DNA of 12,018 nt. It comes from Ruminococcus sp. CAG:382 (GTDB taxonomy: Bacteria; Bacillota; Clostridia; Oscillospirales; CAG-382). How positions within the stretch are numbered: the first letter of the stretch is position 1; every line of letters starts with the position of its first letter. Under the pieces are notes generated by a model. That model was not told where the DNA came from and made no database searches. It saw only the letters and a list, made by a program, of their open reading frames with translations. The stretch lies in assembly GCA_000433115.1 (NCBI GenBank), contig FR892179.1, positions 6,238-18,255 on the forward strand, given 5' to 3'. Below, in pieces: positions 6,506 to 12,018 of the stretch. The position numbers and the translations under genes were made by a program.

Positions 6506-6534
6506 ATTATACTGCGTCACGCAAGATTTGTCAA
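6506..6534 (-). promoter_or_regulatory. Consensus sigma-A promoter of lipoprotein gene A with dyad in the spacer
   Basis: On the minus strand TTGACA (6534-6529) and TATAAT (6511-6506) are 17 nt apart, both perfect. The spacer contains the dyad TGCGT-C-ACGCA (plus-strand 6513-6523), a candidate repressor site. The 5' leader to the ATG is about 36 nt. Confidence 0.88.
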
Positions 6535-6743
6535 TGCCCATTATGATGTTTTTGGAAAAATATATCAGCAAAATCGTGAAATGTATACATGACAAGACAT
6601 GCTTCATCAAAAAGGCATTTTCCCAAAAATTTGCGCTTCCGGATATAAAAAATCCGAACTTCCGGTTTTGCATCAACCAAAAAACGCTTTGCATTCGCTC
6701 GGTAAACCTATGTCCGAAAACAATTCAAAAAATTATTTCAACA
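6535..6743. other. Intergenic stretch between lipoprotein gene A promoter and module B leader
   Basis: No gene is seen. It is A/T-rich with a weak dyad (CGGAT...ATCCG, about 6643-6659). A weak plus-strand promoter candidate is TTCCCA, 18 nt, TATAAA (about 6620-6650), which could drive the gene at 6848. Confidence in that promoter is low. Confidence 0.35.
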
Positions 6744-6847
6744 CGGACACATACTGTCCGCGTTGAGTGGTAAACTGCGCTCAGCAAAAGTCAAGGACGT
6801 CCGAAAATCGCTTTTGCGCAATTCAAAAACAAAAAAGGAGTCTTATC
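6744..6847 (+). promoter_or_regulatory. Conserved structured 5' leader, module B copy
   Basis: Hairpin 1 is CGGACA (6744-6749) with TGTCCG (6755-6760). Hairpin 2 is GTTGAG (6762-6767) with CTCAGC (6780-6785). The third helix and the GGACGTCC palindrome are as in the module A copy. The core 6767-6827 is nearly identical to 5235-5295. It is 14 nt shorter in the A-rich spacer before AAAGGAG. Because 14 is not a multiple of three, the frame through the leader is not kept, so the leader is non-coding and the start of the gene is the ATG at 6848. Confidence 0.55.
6767..6827 (+). repeat. 61-nt direct repeat, right copy (leader core)
   Basis: This is the counterpart of 5235-5295. Homology continues upstream to about 6731 at lower identity and downstream through the RBS and first five codons. 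Confidence 0.95.
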
Positions 6848-9136
6848 ATGACAAACAAACAGTACAAAAACATTGTCAACATGACAAAAAACGAAGCCTC
6901 TGCGACAGCAGACAGCGAAGCCATCGTCCGCAAGACGCTGAAAAATTGCGGCGTTGCGCTCCCCGCAGGCAGCATTCCCGAAATCAGAAAAACTCTTGAC
7001 GCCGGTAATTACATGTGGTGGAAGAGCTGCAGCCGGACCGAAGCCGCAGAATATGCGGCAAACGGCGTTCCCGTCGTCGGCATGACCGATGACGAGATCA
7101 TATGCGTCGCATCCGAAGAAGATACCGCGGGCGCCGCCATGAGCTATTATTCATACGGCAGCGGCACCACAACGACCACAACGGAGCCGACCGTTACGTA
7201 TGTAAGCATTCTGTTCAACCCGAACTGCGGCAGCGTAAGCCCCTCATCCGAATATGTCGAGGCAAACAGTTACATTCAGCTTCCCCAACCCGTCCGCGAC
7301 GGATATAATTTCCTCGGATGGTTCACCGCGCAAACCGGCGGTACCCGCGTCGGCGGCGAATACGATCCTTTCTGCAGCGCATACAGCGTCACACTCTATG
7401 CTCACTGGGAAGAAGAGCTTTCGTATGTCACCATCAATTTCGACGGTAACGGCGGAACCGTCGATGTTATCACACAGTCTGCCCGCAAAAACAGCACGGT
7501 CCCGTTGCCAACGCCCACCCGCAGCGGTTATGACTTCATCGGATGGTACACAAGCGCAAGCGGCGGCTTATTCGTCGGCGGCGCGGGCAATTTATACTAT
7601 GTTGGCGGAGATATAACACTTTATGCTCATTGGCAAACAACCTATGTAACCGTCACATTTGATGCCCGCGGCGGCACCGTCGATCCGCCCACACAGGAGG
7701 TCATCAGACACGGCAGCGTGGTGCTTCCGAAGCCTGAGCTCACCGACTATACCTTTGTCGGCTGGTACACGGAGCCGGAAGAAGGCAAATTCGTCGGCAA
7801 AAAGGGCGAAAACTACACGGCGCACACTGATGTTGTTCTCTATGCAAGATACCGTCGCACGGTCATAATCACCCTTCACATGAACTGTGAAGCCGAAACC
7901 AAAAGAATATATACTATGGTAGGTGATGACGCGATGCTTATCGGTTATCCCAAGTGTGAGGGTCATGTCGGCTTGGGCTGGTACACCGAAGAAGCGGGCG
8001 GAACACGTATCGGCAGTCAGGGCGATATAATACCTGCGACCCACAGTATGGATCTTTATGTCCACTGGAAATATGCCGCCACAAGAACGGACGATTTCCA
8101 CCTTACCAGCGCATACAACGGAAAATGCCTCCAGGCCGGCGGCGCGGAAAGAGTTACCTCCCAGACCGCTCCGACGTTTGCCGACTTCTCGTATCTCAAC
8201 AGACAGCGCTGGTACATGAGCTGCAACAGAATATGCTCAAGAAACAGCGACGGCTATGTGATAGCCGACATCGACGGTTCTGTTCTCGTTGCTAACAACG
8301 CGCTCAGCGCAGCCAGCACCGTTGAATTTCTGTCGCACGGTCCGGCAAACGGAGATTATGAGATTCATCTTACGGCGCCCGACAAATATCTTGCCGTAAG
8401 CGGCAGCTCAGCCGTATGGACGACCTCTCCGGACAGCTCAGCACTGTGGAGAATCTCCTTTGACAGCGAAACCGGCGCTGCCTACAATATTGTAAACGGT
8501 CTTGACACCGTAGGCTGTACACGTGCCGCACTGGAAGCAGCGCATGAAGCGGGTGAGAAATTCATTTGCAGATACTATACCTCCGAAGGACATTGCCTCA
8601 CACCCGAAAGAATTCAGGATATGCGCGATTATAATTTCCAGATAGTTTCCATCTATGAAGACTACGATGCGTATGGCAAGACTGCTGATCGCACAAAAGA
8701 CAGCCCTCTTCACAATCCAAACTTCCTCTTCGACAAAGCAAAAGGCGAACACGACGCGAGAGCAGCCTATGAAAAAGCAACCTCGCTTGGTCAGCCTGCC
8801 GGCACCGCGATATATTTCGCCATCGAATGCGGAAGGACAGACTCGGTATATGTGGATAATCTGGTAGAGTACTTCAAAACCATCCGCAATTTCTTCAATG
8901 CGCAAACTACTAAGTATAAAGTCGGTGTTTACGGCAGCGGAGACGTATGCAAACTGATAAAGCAGAACAAAGGATATGCCGACTATTCATTCCTCGCCGG
9001 AGGTACCGGATGGCCCGGTTACGCCGAATACGACAGCCCGACCATGTACAACATAAAGCAGGGCGAAAACATCAGTTATGCCGGCAGCGGTTTCGATGAC
9101 GACATAGCGGTCGGACCCAACTTCGGTCAGTGGTAA
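6848..9136 (+). CDS. Multidomain InlB-B-repeat / ricin-type lectin / DUF1906 protein without visible signal peptide
   Basis: The product is 762 aa. The ATG is 7 nt after AAAGGAG. An in-frame GTG 27 codons upstream is rejected because it lies in the non-coding leader. Residues 1-100 are polar with no Sec signal, Tat motif or anchor. Residues 56-90 (MWWKSCSRTEAAEYAANGVPVVGMTDDEIICVA) faintly recall degenerate wall-peptidase segments. A Thr linker (107-112) leads to four InlB/Listeria-Bacteroides B-repeats at about 117-187, 193-262, 266-335 and 338-407. Each has GYxFxGWYT and ends in LYxHW; the fourth is degenerate. Residues 416-538 look like a ricin-type beta-trefoil (FHLTSAYNGKCLQAGG ... YLAVSG). 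Residues 548-762 are DUF1906/GH25-like (GLDTVGC, CRYYTSEGHCLTPERIQDM, IYFAIECG, KVGVYGSG, FDDDIAVG). The architecture is that of a surface or secreted glycan-binding protein. The missing export signal is the oddity. Activity is unproven. Confidence 0.88.
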   Translation: MTNKQYKNIVNMTKNEASATADSEAIVRKTLKNCGVALPAGSIPEIRKTLDAGNYMWWKSCSRTEAAEYAANGVPVVGMTDDEIICVASEEDTAGAAMSYYSYGSGTTTTTTEPTVTYVSILFNPNCGSVSPSSEYVEANSYIQLPQPVRDGYNFLGWFTAQTGGTRVGGEYDPFCSAYSVTLYAHWEEELSYVTINFDGNGGTVDVITQSARKNSTVPLPTPTRSGYDFIGWYTSASGGLFVGGAGNLYYVGGDITLYAHWQTTYVTVTFDARGGTVDPPTQEVIRHGSVVLPKPELTDYTFVGWYTEPEEGKFVGKKGENYTAHTDVVLYARYRRTVIITLHMNCEAETKRIYTMVGDDAMLIGYPKCEGHVGLGWYTEEAGGTRIGSQGDIIPATHSMDLYVHWKYAATRTDDFHLTSAYNGKCLQAGGAERVTSQTAPTFADFSYLNRQRWYMSCNRICSRNSDGYVIADIDGSVLVANNALSAASTVEFLSHGPANGDYEIHLTAPDKYLAVSGSSAVWTTSPDSSALWRISFDSETGAAYNIVNGLDTVGCTRAALEAAHEAGEKFICRYYTSEGHCLTPERIQDMRDYNFQIVSIYEDYDAYGKTADRTKDSPLHNPNFLFDKAKGEHDARAAYEKATSLGQPAGTAIYFAIECGRTDSVYVDNLVEYFKTIRNFFNAQTTKYKVGVYGSGDVCKLIKQNKGYADYSFLAGGTGWPGYAEYDSPTMYNIKQGENISYAGSGFDDDIAVGPNFGQW

Positions 9137-9140
9137 AAAT

Positions 9141-9171
9141 AAAAAAATGGGGCTGCCGGATCGGCAGCCCC
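9141..9171 (-). terminator. Terminator of lipoprotein gene B, shared with the 3' end of the large plus gene
   Basis: A perfect 10-bp stem (9149-9158 with 9162-9171) closes a 3-nt loop. Seven As at 9141-9147 give TTTTTTTATTTTT on the minus strand. No T-run follows on the plus strand. It is 30 nt after the stop of the minus gene and matches the module A hairpin. Confidence 0.87.
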
Positions 9172-9200
9172 GCAATAAAACGCTTTATCGGGAGAAATAT

Positions 9201-10961
9201 TCACTCGGTAAATTTATACCCCGAATCGATCCTGTCGGAAGTCATGTAAACATCGGGCAAATTTATGCGACCGTTATATCTTCTGAGCGTGAGCTTATAT
9301 ACTCCGTTTTCAACGTCGAGCGACGTTGCTTCATAGGCGCACCCGTCATCCGGAGTATCGGCGGGAGTATTGCTGTCATAGTCAACGGATAGCTTCTTCC
9401 ACGTTTTTCCGCCGTCAATCGTGACGAAGGTTCGGTCGCACATTTCTTCATACCCGTAATATGAATAGCTGACCATGCCTTCGTTTTCGCTGACGAATTT
9501 GGCAAAATCGACCCATTCATGCCATGAGTCTGTCTTAAGATTGCTGTCATCGCCTGCTTTTGCCCAGGTCACGCCACCGTCAGCAGTTTTGAGGACAGTC
9601 AAATGACGTGTAAGATAATTGTCACCAAGGAACAATGCACCGTGATCATCCTCGTAAAAAGACAGCCATGCAGATTGCGGCTCAAAGCTGAACGGTTCAT
9701 CATCGAGATATACGCAATTCAGCTCAACATCGGTATTACCGCAAACTGCTTTGTCAGAGTTCTTCGAAAGCTTTGCAGATTTGATTACGACCGTTGCATC
9801 GCCGGTTTTTTCGATATTTGTGATATAAATACTATCACCGAGGAAACACGCTCTGATTGTCCTGGACGAAGAATCCTCCGGATCGGCAACAAACATGGAA
9901 GGAAGTTCATATTCCTTGCCCCATCCTGCGACGCATGCCTTAGTCGACCCATCTTTCATGCAACATAAGCTGAGCGTCTCGGAATCGCCTATTCTTACGC
10001 TGATACCTGACGGCTCCGTTTCGGAAAAACTATATCCCGAATCGATCCTGTCGGAAGTCATATAAACATCCGGCAAATCTTTAGTGCTGTTGTATCTTTT
10101 GAGCGTGAGCTTATATACTCCGTTTTCAACATCGAGCGCCCTTACTTCATAGGAGCATCCGTCCTCCCCTCCCGAATCGATTGGAGGATAGTCACCATAG
10201 TCAACAGAAAGATGCTTCCACGTTTTTCCGCCGTCAACCGTGACGAAGGTGTGTTGGCACATATCACTATGTCCGAAATAGCAGAAACTCGCCATGCCTT
10301 CGTTGTCGTTGATAAATTTGGCGAAAATAAGTCGGCTGTGGTAATTTAATGATTTCAGGTTACTGTCATCACCCGCTTTTACCCATGTCATTCCGCCGTC
10401 GGTCGTCTTCATCACAACAATATGACGTTCTGCCAAATTATCGCCGAAGAACAGCGCTCCGTGATCTTCTTCGTAGAATCCGATATCAAGAGATTCAGGG
10501 TCAAAGCCAAACACATCACCAGATTCCATAGACACGCAATTGACATCGACATCCGTATTGCCGCAAACAGCTTTATCCGCCCCCTTGGAAAGCTTTGCTG
10601 TCCTGATTGCAATCGTCGTTTCGCTTGTTTCTTCAACAAGTGTGTAATAAATATTATCACCGACTTTGGAAATACTGCCTCCGCATCCAGTAATCTTTTC
10701 CGAATCGTTTATAAACGTGGACGGAAGATCATATTCCTTGCCCCATTCATCGACATATGCCTTAATCGAGCCGTCGTTCATGCGATATACCCTGAGCCTC
10801 TCACTATCGCAGAATCTTTCCTTGATGTCGGACGGCACATTTTCCGAAATCGTTTCAGCAACTGACGTTTCAGAATTATCCTTTTGCCCTTCAATGGTGT
10901 TACAAGCCGAAAGAAGCAACAAAAGCGCCATGATTATTGAAAACACAATGCTTATTTTCAT
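9201..10961 (-). CDS. Asp-box (BNR) lipoprotein with internal duplication (module B)
   Basis: The product is 586 aa. The ATG at 10961-10959 has AAAGGAG 6 nt upstream, as in the module A gene. The lipobox is LLLSAC with Cys20, followed by a Ser/Thr/Glu linker to about residue 50. Two homologous modules follow, residues 53-312 and 326-586. Each has a GWGKEYxLPS start, xVCGNTDVxxNCV, FYExDHGALFxGDN, a pair of Asp boxes, and ends VYMTSDRIDSGYxF. Asp boxes are TTDGGMTW 186-193, TVDGGKTW 241-248, TADGGVTW 459-466 and TIDGGKTW 514-521. Two modules might build one complete beta-propeller. Cysteines recur at equivalent places (CGNT, NC, the Cys before Asp box 2, GCxYE), which suggests conserved disulfides. 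The gene is the convergent neighbour of the large plus gene and a paralogue of the 318-aa protein at 5507-6463. It is surface-anchored; ligand and role are unknown. Confidence 0.9.
   Translation of the reverse strand: MKISIVFSIIMALLLLLSACNTIEGQKDNSETSVAETISENVPSDIKERFCDSERLRVYRMNDGSIKAYVDEWGKEYDLPSTFINDSEKITGCGGSISKVGDNIYYTLVEETSETTIAIRTAKLSKGADKAVCGNTDVDVNCVSMESGDVFGFDPESLDIGFYEEDHGALFFGDNLAERHIVVMKTTDGGMTWVKAGDDSNLKSLNYHSRLIFAKFINDNEGMASFCYFGHSDMCQHTFVTVDGGKTWKHLSVDYGDYPPIDSGGEDGCSYEVRALDVENGVYKLTLKRYNSTKDLPDVYMTSDRIDSGYSFSETEPSGISVRIGDSETLSLCCMKDGSTKACVAGWGKEYELPSMFVADPEDSSSRTIRACFLGDSIYITNIEKTGDATVVIKSAKLSKNSDKAVCGNTDVELNCVYLDDEPFSFEPQSAWLSFYEDDHGALFLGDNYLTRHLTVLKTADGGVTWAKAGDDSNLKTDSWHEWVDFAKFVSENEGMVSYSYYGYEEMCDRTFVTIDGGKTWKKLSVDYDSNTPADTPDDGCAYEATSLDVENGVYKLTLRRYNGRINLPDVYMTSDRIDSGYKFTE
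9204..9986 (-). repeat. Second copy of the intragenic lipoprotein module
   Basis: It encodes residues 326-586 and is a divergent direct repeat of 10026-10805. The best conserved DNA stretch encodes the C-terminal end (9236-9325 against 10056-10145). Confidence 0.85.
10026..10805 (-). repeat. First copy of the intragenic lipoprotein module
   Basis: It encodes residues 53-312 and is homologous to 9204-9986 and to the single module of the 318-aa paralogue. Confidence 0.85.
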
Positions 10962-11005
10962 ATTGTTCTCCTTTTGTAATAATATGCATTGGATGCTACG
11001 TCGCT

Positions 11006-11034
11006 ATTATAACATGATATTCTGCATTTGTCAA
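11006..11034 (-). promoter_or_regulatory. Consensus sigma-A promoter of lipoprotein gene B
   Basis: On the minus strand TTGACA (11034-11029) and TATAAT (11011-11006) are separated by 17 nt, both perfect, with the start point near 10999. Like the module A promoter it reads TTGACAAAT at the -35, so the promoter was probably duplicated with the gene. Confidence 0.88.
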
Positions 11035-11057
11035 TACTTTTTATTATGTGGCGTAAA

Positions 11058-11069
11058 TCAACATGTTGA
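11058..11069. promoter_or_regulatory. 12-bp palindrome upstream of the lipoprotein B promoter
   Basis: TCAACATGTTGA is a perfect palindrome 24 nt upstream of the -35, a plausible activator or operator position. There is no counterpart at the same place in module A. Nothing else was seen in 11070-11178 except an A/T hairpin near 11138-11158. Confidence 0.3.
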
Positions 11070-11178
11070 CATATTTCGAGCGTAATGGTGTCATTCGGAG
11101 TCAATCCCCGCATATACAACACAATATTGCATGCAGTGAAAAAAGCGAAATTTTTCAATGAAGATTTATGCCGCACAC

Positions 11179-11207
11179 AAAAAAACGGAGCTGCGACCAC
11201 AGCTCCG
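11179..11207 (-). terminator. Rho-independent terminator of the 194-aa / 52-aa operon
   Basis: A perfect 8-bp stem CGGAGCTG (11186-11193) with CAGCTCCG (11200-11207) and a 6-nt loop is followed on the minus strand by seven Ts (11185-11179). It is 13 nt after the stop at 11220. Confidence 0.88.
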
Positions 11208-11219
11208 AGTCTTGGATAT

Positions 11220-11378
11220 TCATCTTCTGATTGGCAAAACAGCTATGCTGACGAAATCCCGGCTCCAATTGGGACGAAAAACAGCAATGTACGCCTCTCT
11301 GTCGACCAGCATCCATATGCCGAACGCGACCGCAAGCACGGCGACGCAAGACAAAGCGATGATAAGTTTCTTGTTCAT
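11220..11378 (-). CDS. Small single-span membrane protein, 52 aa, unknown function
   Basis: The product begins MNKKLIIALSCVAVLAVAF and has one hydrophobic helix at about residues 4-23, a positive N-terminus, and a short polar tail with VDREAYIAVFRPNWSRDF. The start at 11378 follows the stop of the upstream gene by 8 nt. GAGGTG, which overlaps that stop codon (TGAGGTG), serves as its RBS, so translation is probably coupled. A strong terminator right after the stop supports it as the last gene of an operon. The Cys in the helix is not in a lipobox context. It may help the 194-aa protein act at the membrane, or be independent. No family recognised. Confidence 0.65.
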   Translation of the reverse strand: MNKKLIIALSCVAVLAVAFGIWMLVDREAYIAVFRPNWSRDFVSIAVLPIRR

Positions 11379-11386
11379 CAGACACC

Positions 11387-11971
11387 TCATTTTTTCGGGA
11401 TGTTTACTACACAGACACTGCAAAAATCGCTGCCCGAACGCTTCTTCGGCTTGATTCCGAGCGTTTCGTAATACTCATCGGTAAAAGGAATTTTCAAATA
11501 ATCAAAGTTATTATAAAGAGCCATAACGCTGTCATACGGCGAGCCTTCAAGCGGCTTAACGTCAAACAGCTTCACAAGCTCCTCAAGCTCCGCCGTAACC
11601 GAAGGCGGCAGGTGTGCATTCTCCGCACTGAGCTGCCTTTCAAACGTCTCCTTTGTCATCGAAGGAATCTGATCGATCAATCCCGCGCCGGAAAGAGAGG
11701 CAACAAGGCTGAAGAATTCCGCCATATCGTTGGCAACCGGAAAAACATACCGTCCGTCAGCCGCTTCGGGAACCACGGCAAAAACAAGCTCCCCGAATGA
11801 GGGTATGGTGCAGAAATGTATGCCGCCGACGCCGAGAGACGCAAAAATCTCGGCTTTTTTCGGCGTACAGAAATATCGCACCGCTTTAGCCGGCGACTCG
11901 TAGCGAAGTCCAAGATTAAAGAAACTGCGTTTTTCTTCCGAATAACGCCTGCGTGCCATAGTGTTTTCCAT
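11387..11971 (-). CDS. Uncharacterised 194-aa protein
   Basis: The ATG at 11971 has GGAGG 5 nt upstream; a second in-frame ATG four codons later (MARRR) has no site. The protein is soluble, with a basic N-terminus (ARRRYSEEKRSFF) and no signal or membrane helix. The segment from IHFCTIPSFGELVFAVVPEAADGRYV to VANDMAEFFSLVASL alternates strands and an aromatic helix. It loosely recalls the C-terminal half of SUKH/SMI1-type proteins (display sequence, then an F-x-x-F helix), but this is too weak for assignment. A C-terminal Cys-x-x-Cys (FCSVCVV) is a possible metal or redox pair. It is followed after 8 nt by the 52-aa membrane protein gene. I do not recognise the family. Its function cannot be stated. 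Confidence 0.75.
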   Translation of the reverse strand: MENTMARRRYSEEKRSFFNLGLRYESPAKAVRYFCTPKKAEIFASLGVGGIHFCTIPSFGELVFAVVPEAADGRYVFPVANDMAEFFSLVASLSGAGLIDQIPSMTKETFERQLSAENAHLPPSVTAELEELVKLFDVKPLEGSPYDSVMALYNNFDYLKIPFTDEYYETLGIKPKKRSGSDFCSVCVVNIPKK

Positions 11972-11992
11972 ATCAACCTCCGATAATATAGC

Positions 11993-12016
11993 AAAAAAGC
12001 CGTCATAAGAACGGCT
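11993..12016 (-). terminator. Terminator or attenuator directly upstream of the 194-aa gene
   Basis: AGCCGT (11998-12003) and ACGGCT (12011-12016) form a 6-bp stem with a 7-nt loop, followed on the minus strand by six Ts (11998-11993, overlapping the stem base). It probably ends a minus-strand gene outside the window. Only about 21 nt separate it from the next start codon, and no promoter fits there. Confidence 0.65.
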
Positions 12017-12018
12017 GT

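Noticed and set aside
6493..6506. ATCATGACAAATAAA resembling the MTNKQ start region
   Set aside because: The similarity is about a dozen A-rich bases with no leader or ribosome site, in the 5' leader and -10 region of the minus gene. Likely chance.
6464..6694. 77-codon upstream extension of lipoprotein A
   Set aside because: It would cross a perfect sigma-A promoter and hide the lipoprotein signal peptide.
5230..6773. GTTGGGT and GTTGAGT in the leaders match the integron attC core GTTRRRY
   Set aside because: No matching RYYYAAC partner lies upstream, no R''/R' pairing exists, and no integrase is present. The 7-mer match is degenerate and expected by chance.
6767..6847. GTG-initiated N-terminal extension of the 762-aa protein
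   Set aside because: There is no ribosome site at the GTG. The leader copy in module A has a 14-nt indel that breaks this frame, and the ATG at 6848 has AAAGGAG.
11066..11094. Plus-strand promoter TTGACA, 17 nt, TGTCAT
   Set aside because: The -10 matches only 4 of 6 and no plus-strand gene follows. The TTGACA is part of the palindrome at 11058-11069.

Overview
The window looks like a chromosomal segment of a Gram-positive anaerobe of the Firmicutes, most likely class Clostridia. The reasons are near-consensus sigma-A promoters, strong AGGAGG-type ribosome binding sites, Clostridia-style Rho-independent terminators, lipobox lipoproteins with Asp-box repeats, membrane-anchored SurA-N/PrsA-like proteins, and a protein built from InlB-type B-repeats plus a DUF1906 domain. 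No genus can be named from sequence alone. No rRNA, tRNA, CRISPR array or transposase was seen.

Layout. (1) Positions 1-2486, plus strand: two overlapping half-ABC exporter genes (the first cut by the window edge) that form an asymmetric heterodimer, closed by a strong bidirectional hairpin. (2) Positions 2564-4252, minus strand: two tandem paralogous membrane-anchored SurA-N-like genes behind a good sigma-A promoter and a 145-nt leader with two tiny leader ORFs. (3) Positions 4338-5107, minus strand: a standalone cytosolic-looking DUF1906/GH25-like protein with its own terminator. (4) Positions about 5199-11034: a tandemly duplicated two-gene module. Each copy has a conserved structured leader, a plus-strand gene starting MTNKQ, a GC-rich hairpin, and a convergent minus-strand lipoprotein gene with a consensus promoter. 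In the left copy the plus gene has collapsed to 5 start codons joined out of frame to the last 28 codons. In the right copy it is intact (762 aa), and the lipoprotein has doubled internally (586 aa against 318 aa). (5) Positions 11186-12018, minus strand: an unrecognised 194-aa protein and a 52-aa single-span membrane protein in an operon, between a terminator and an upstream terminator-like hairpin.

The most notable signal is the duplicated module. The 61-nt leader core differs at only one position between copies, while the surviving 87-nt coding tail differs at about 19 positions. Something in the leader (RNA structure or a recombination site) therefore appears more constrained than the protein. 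The intact plus gene encodes an adhesin-like, lectin-containing, GH-like multidomain protein with no visible Sec signal, paired with a surface lipoprotein. An exported effector with a cognate surface partner, and an orphan partner in the left copy, is a reasonable but unproven reading.
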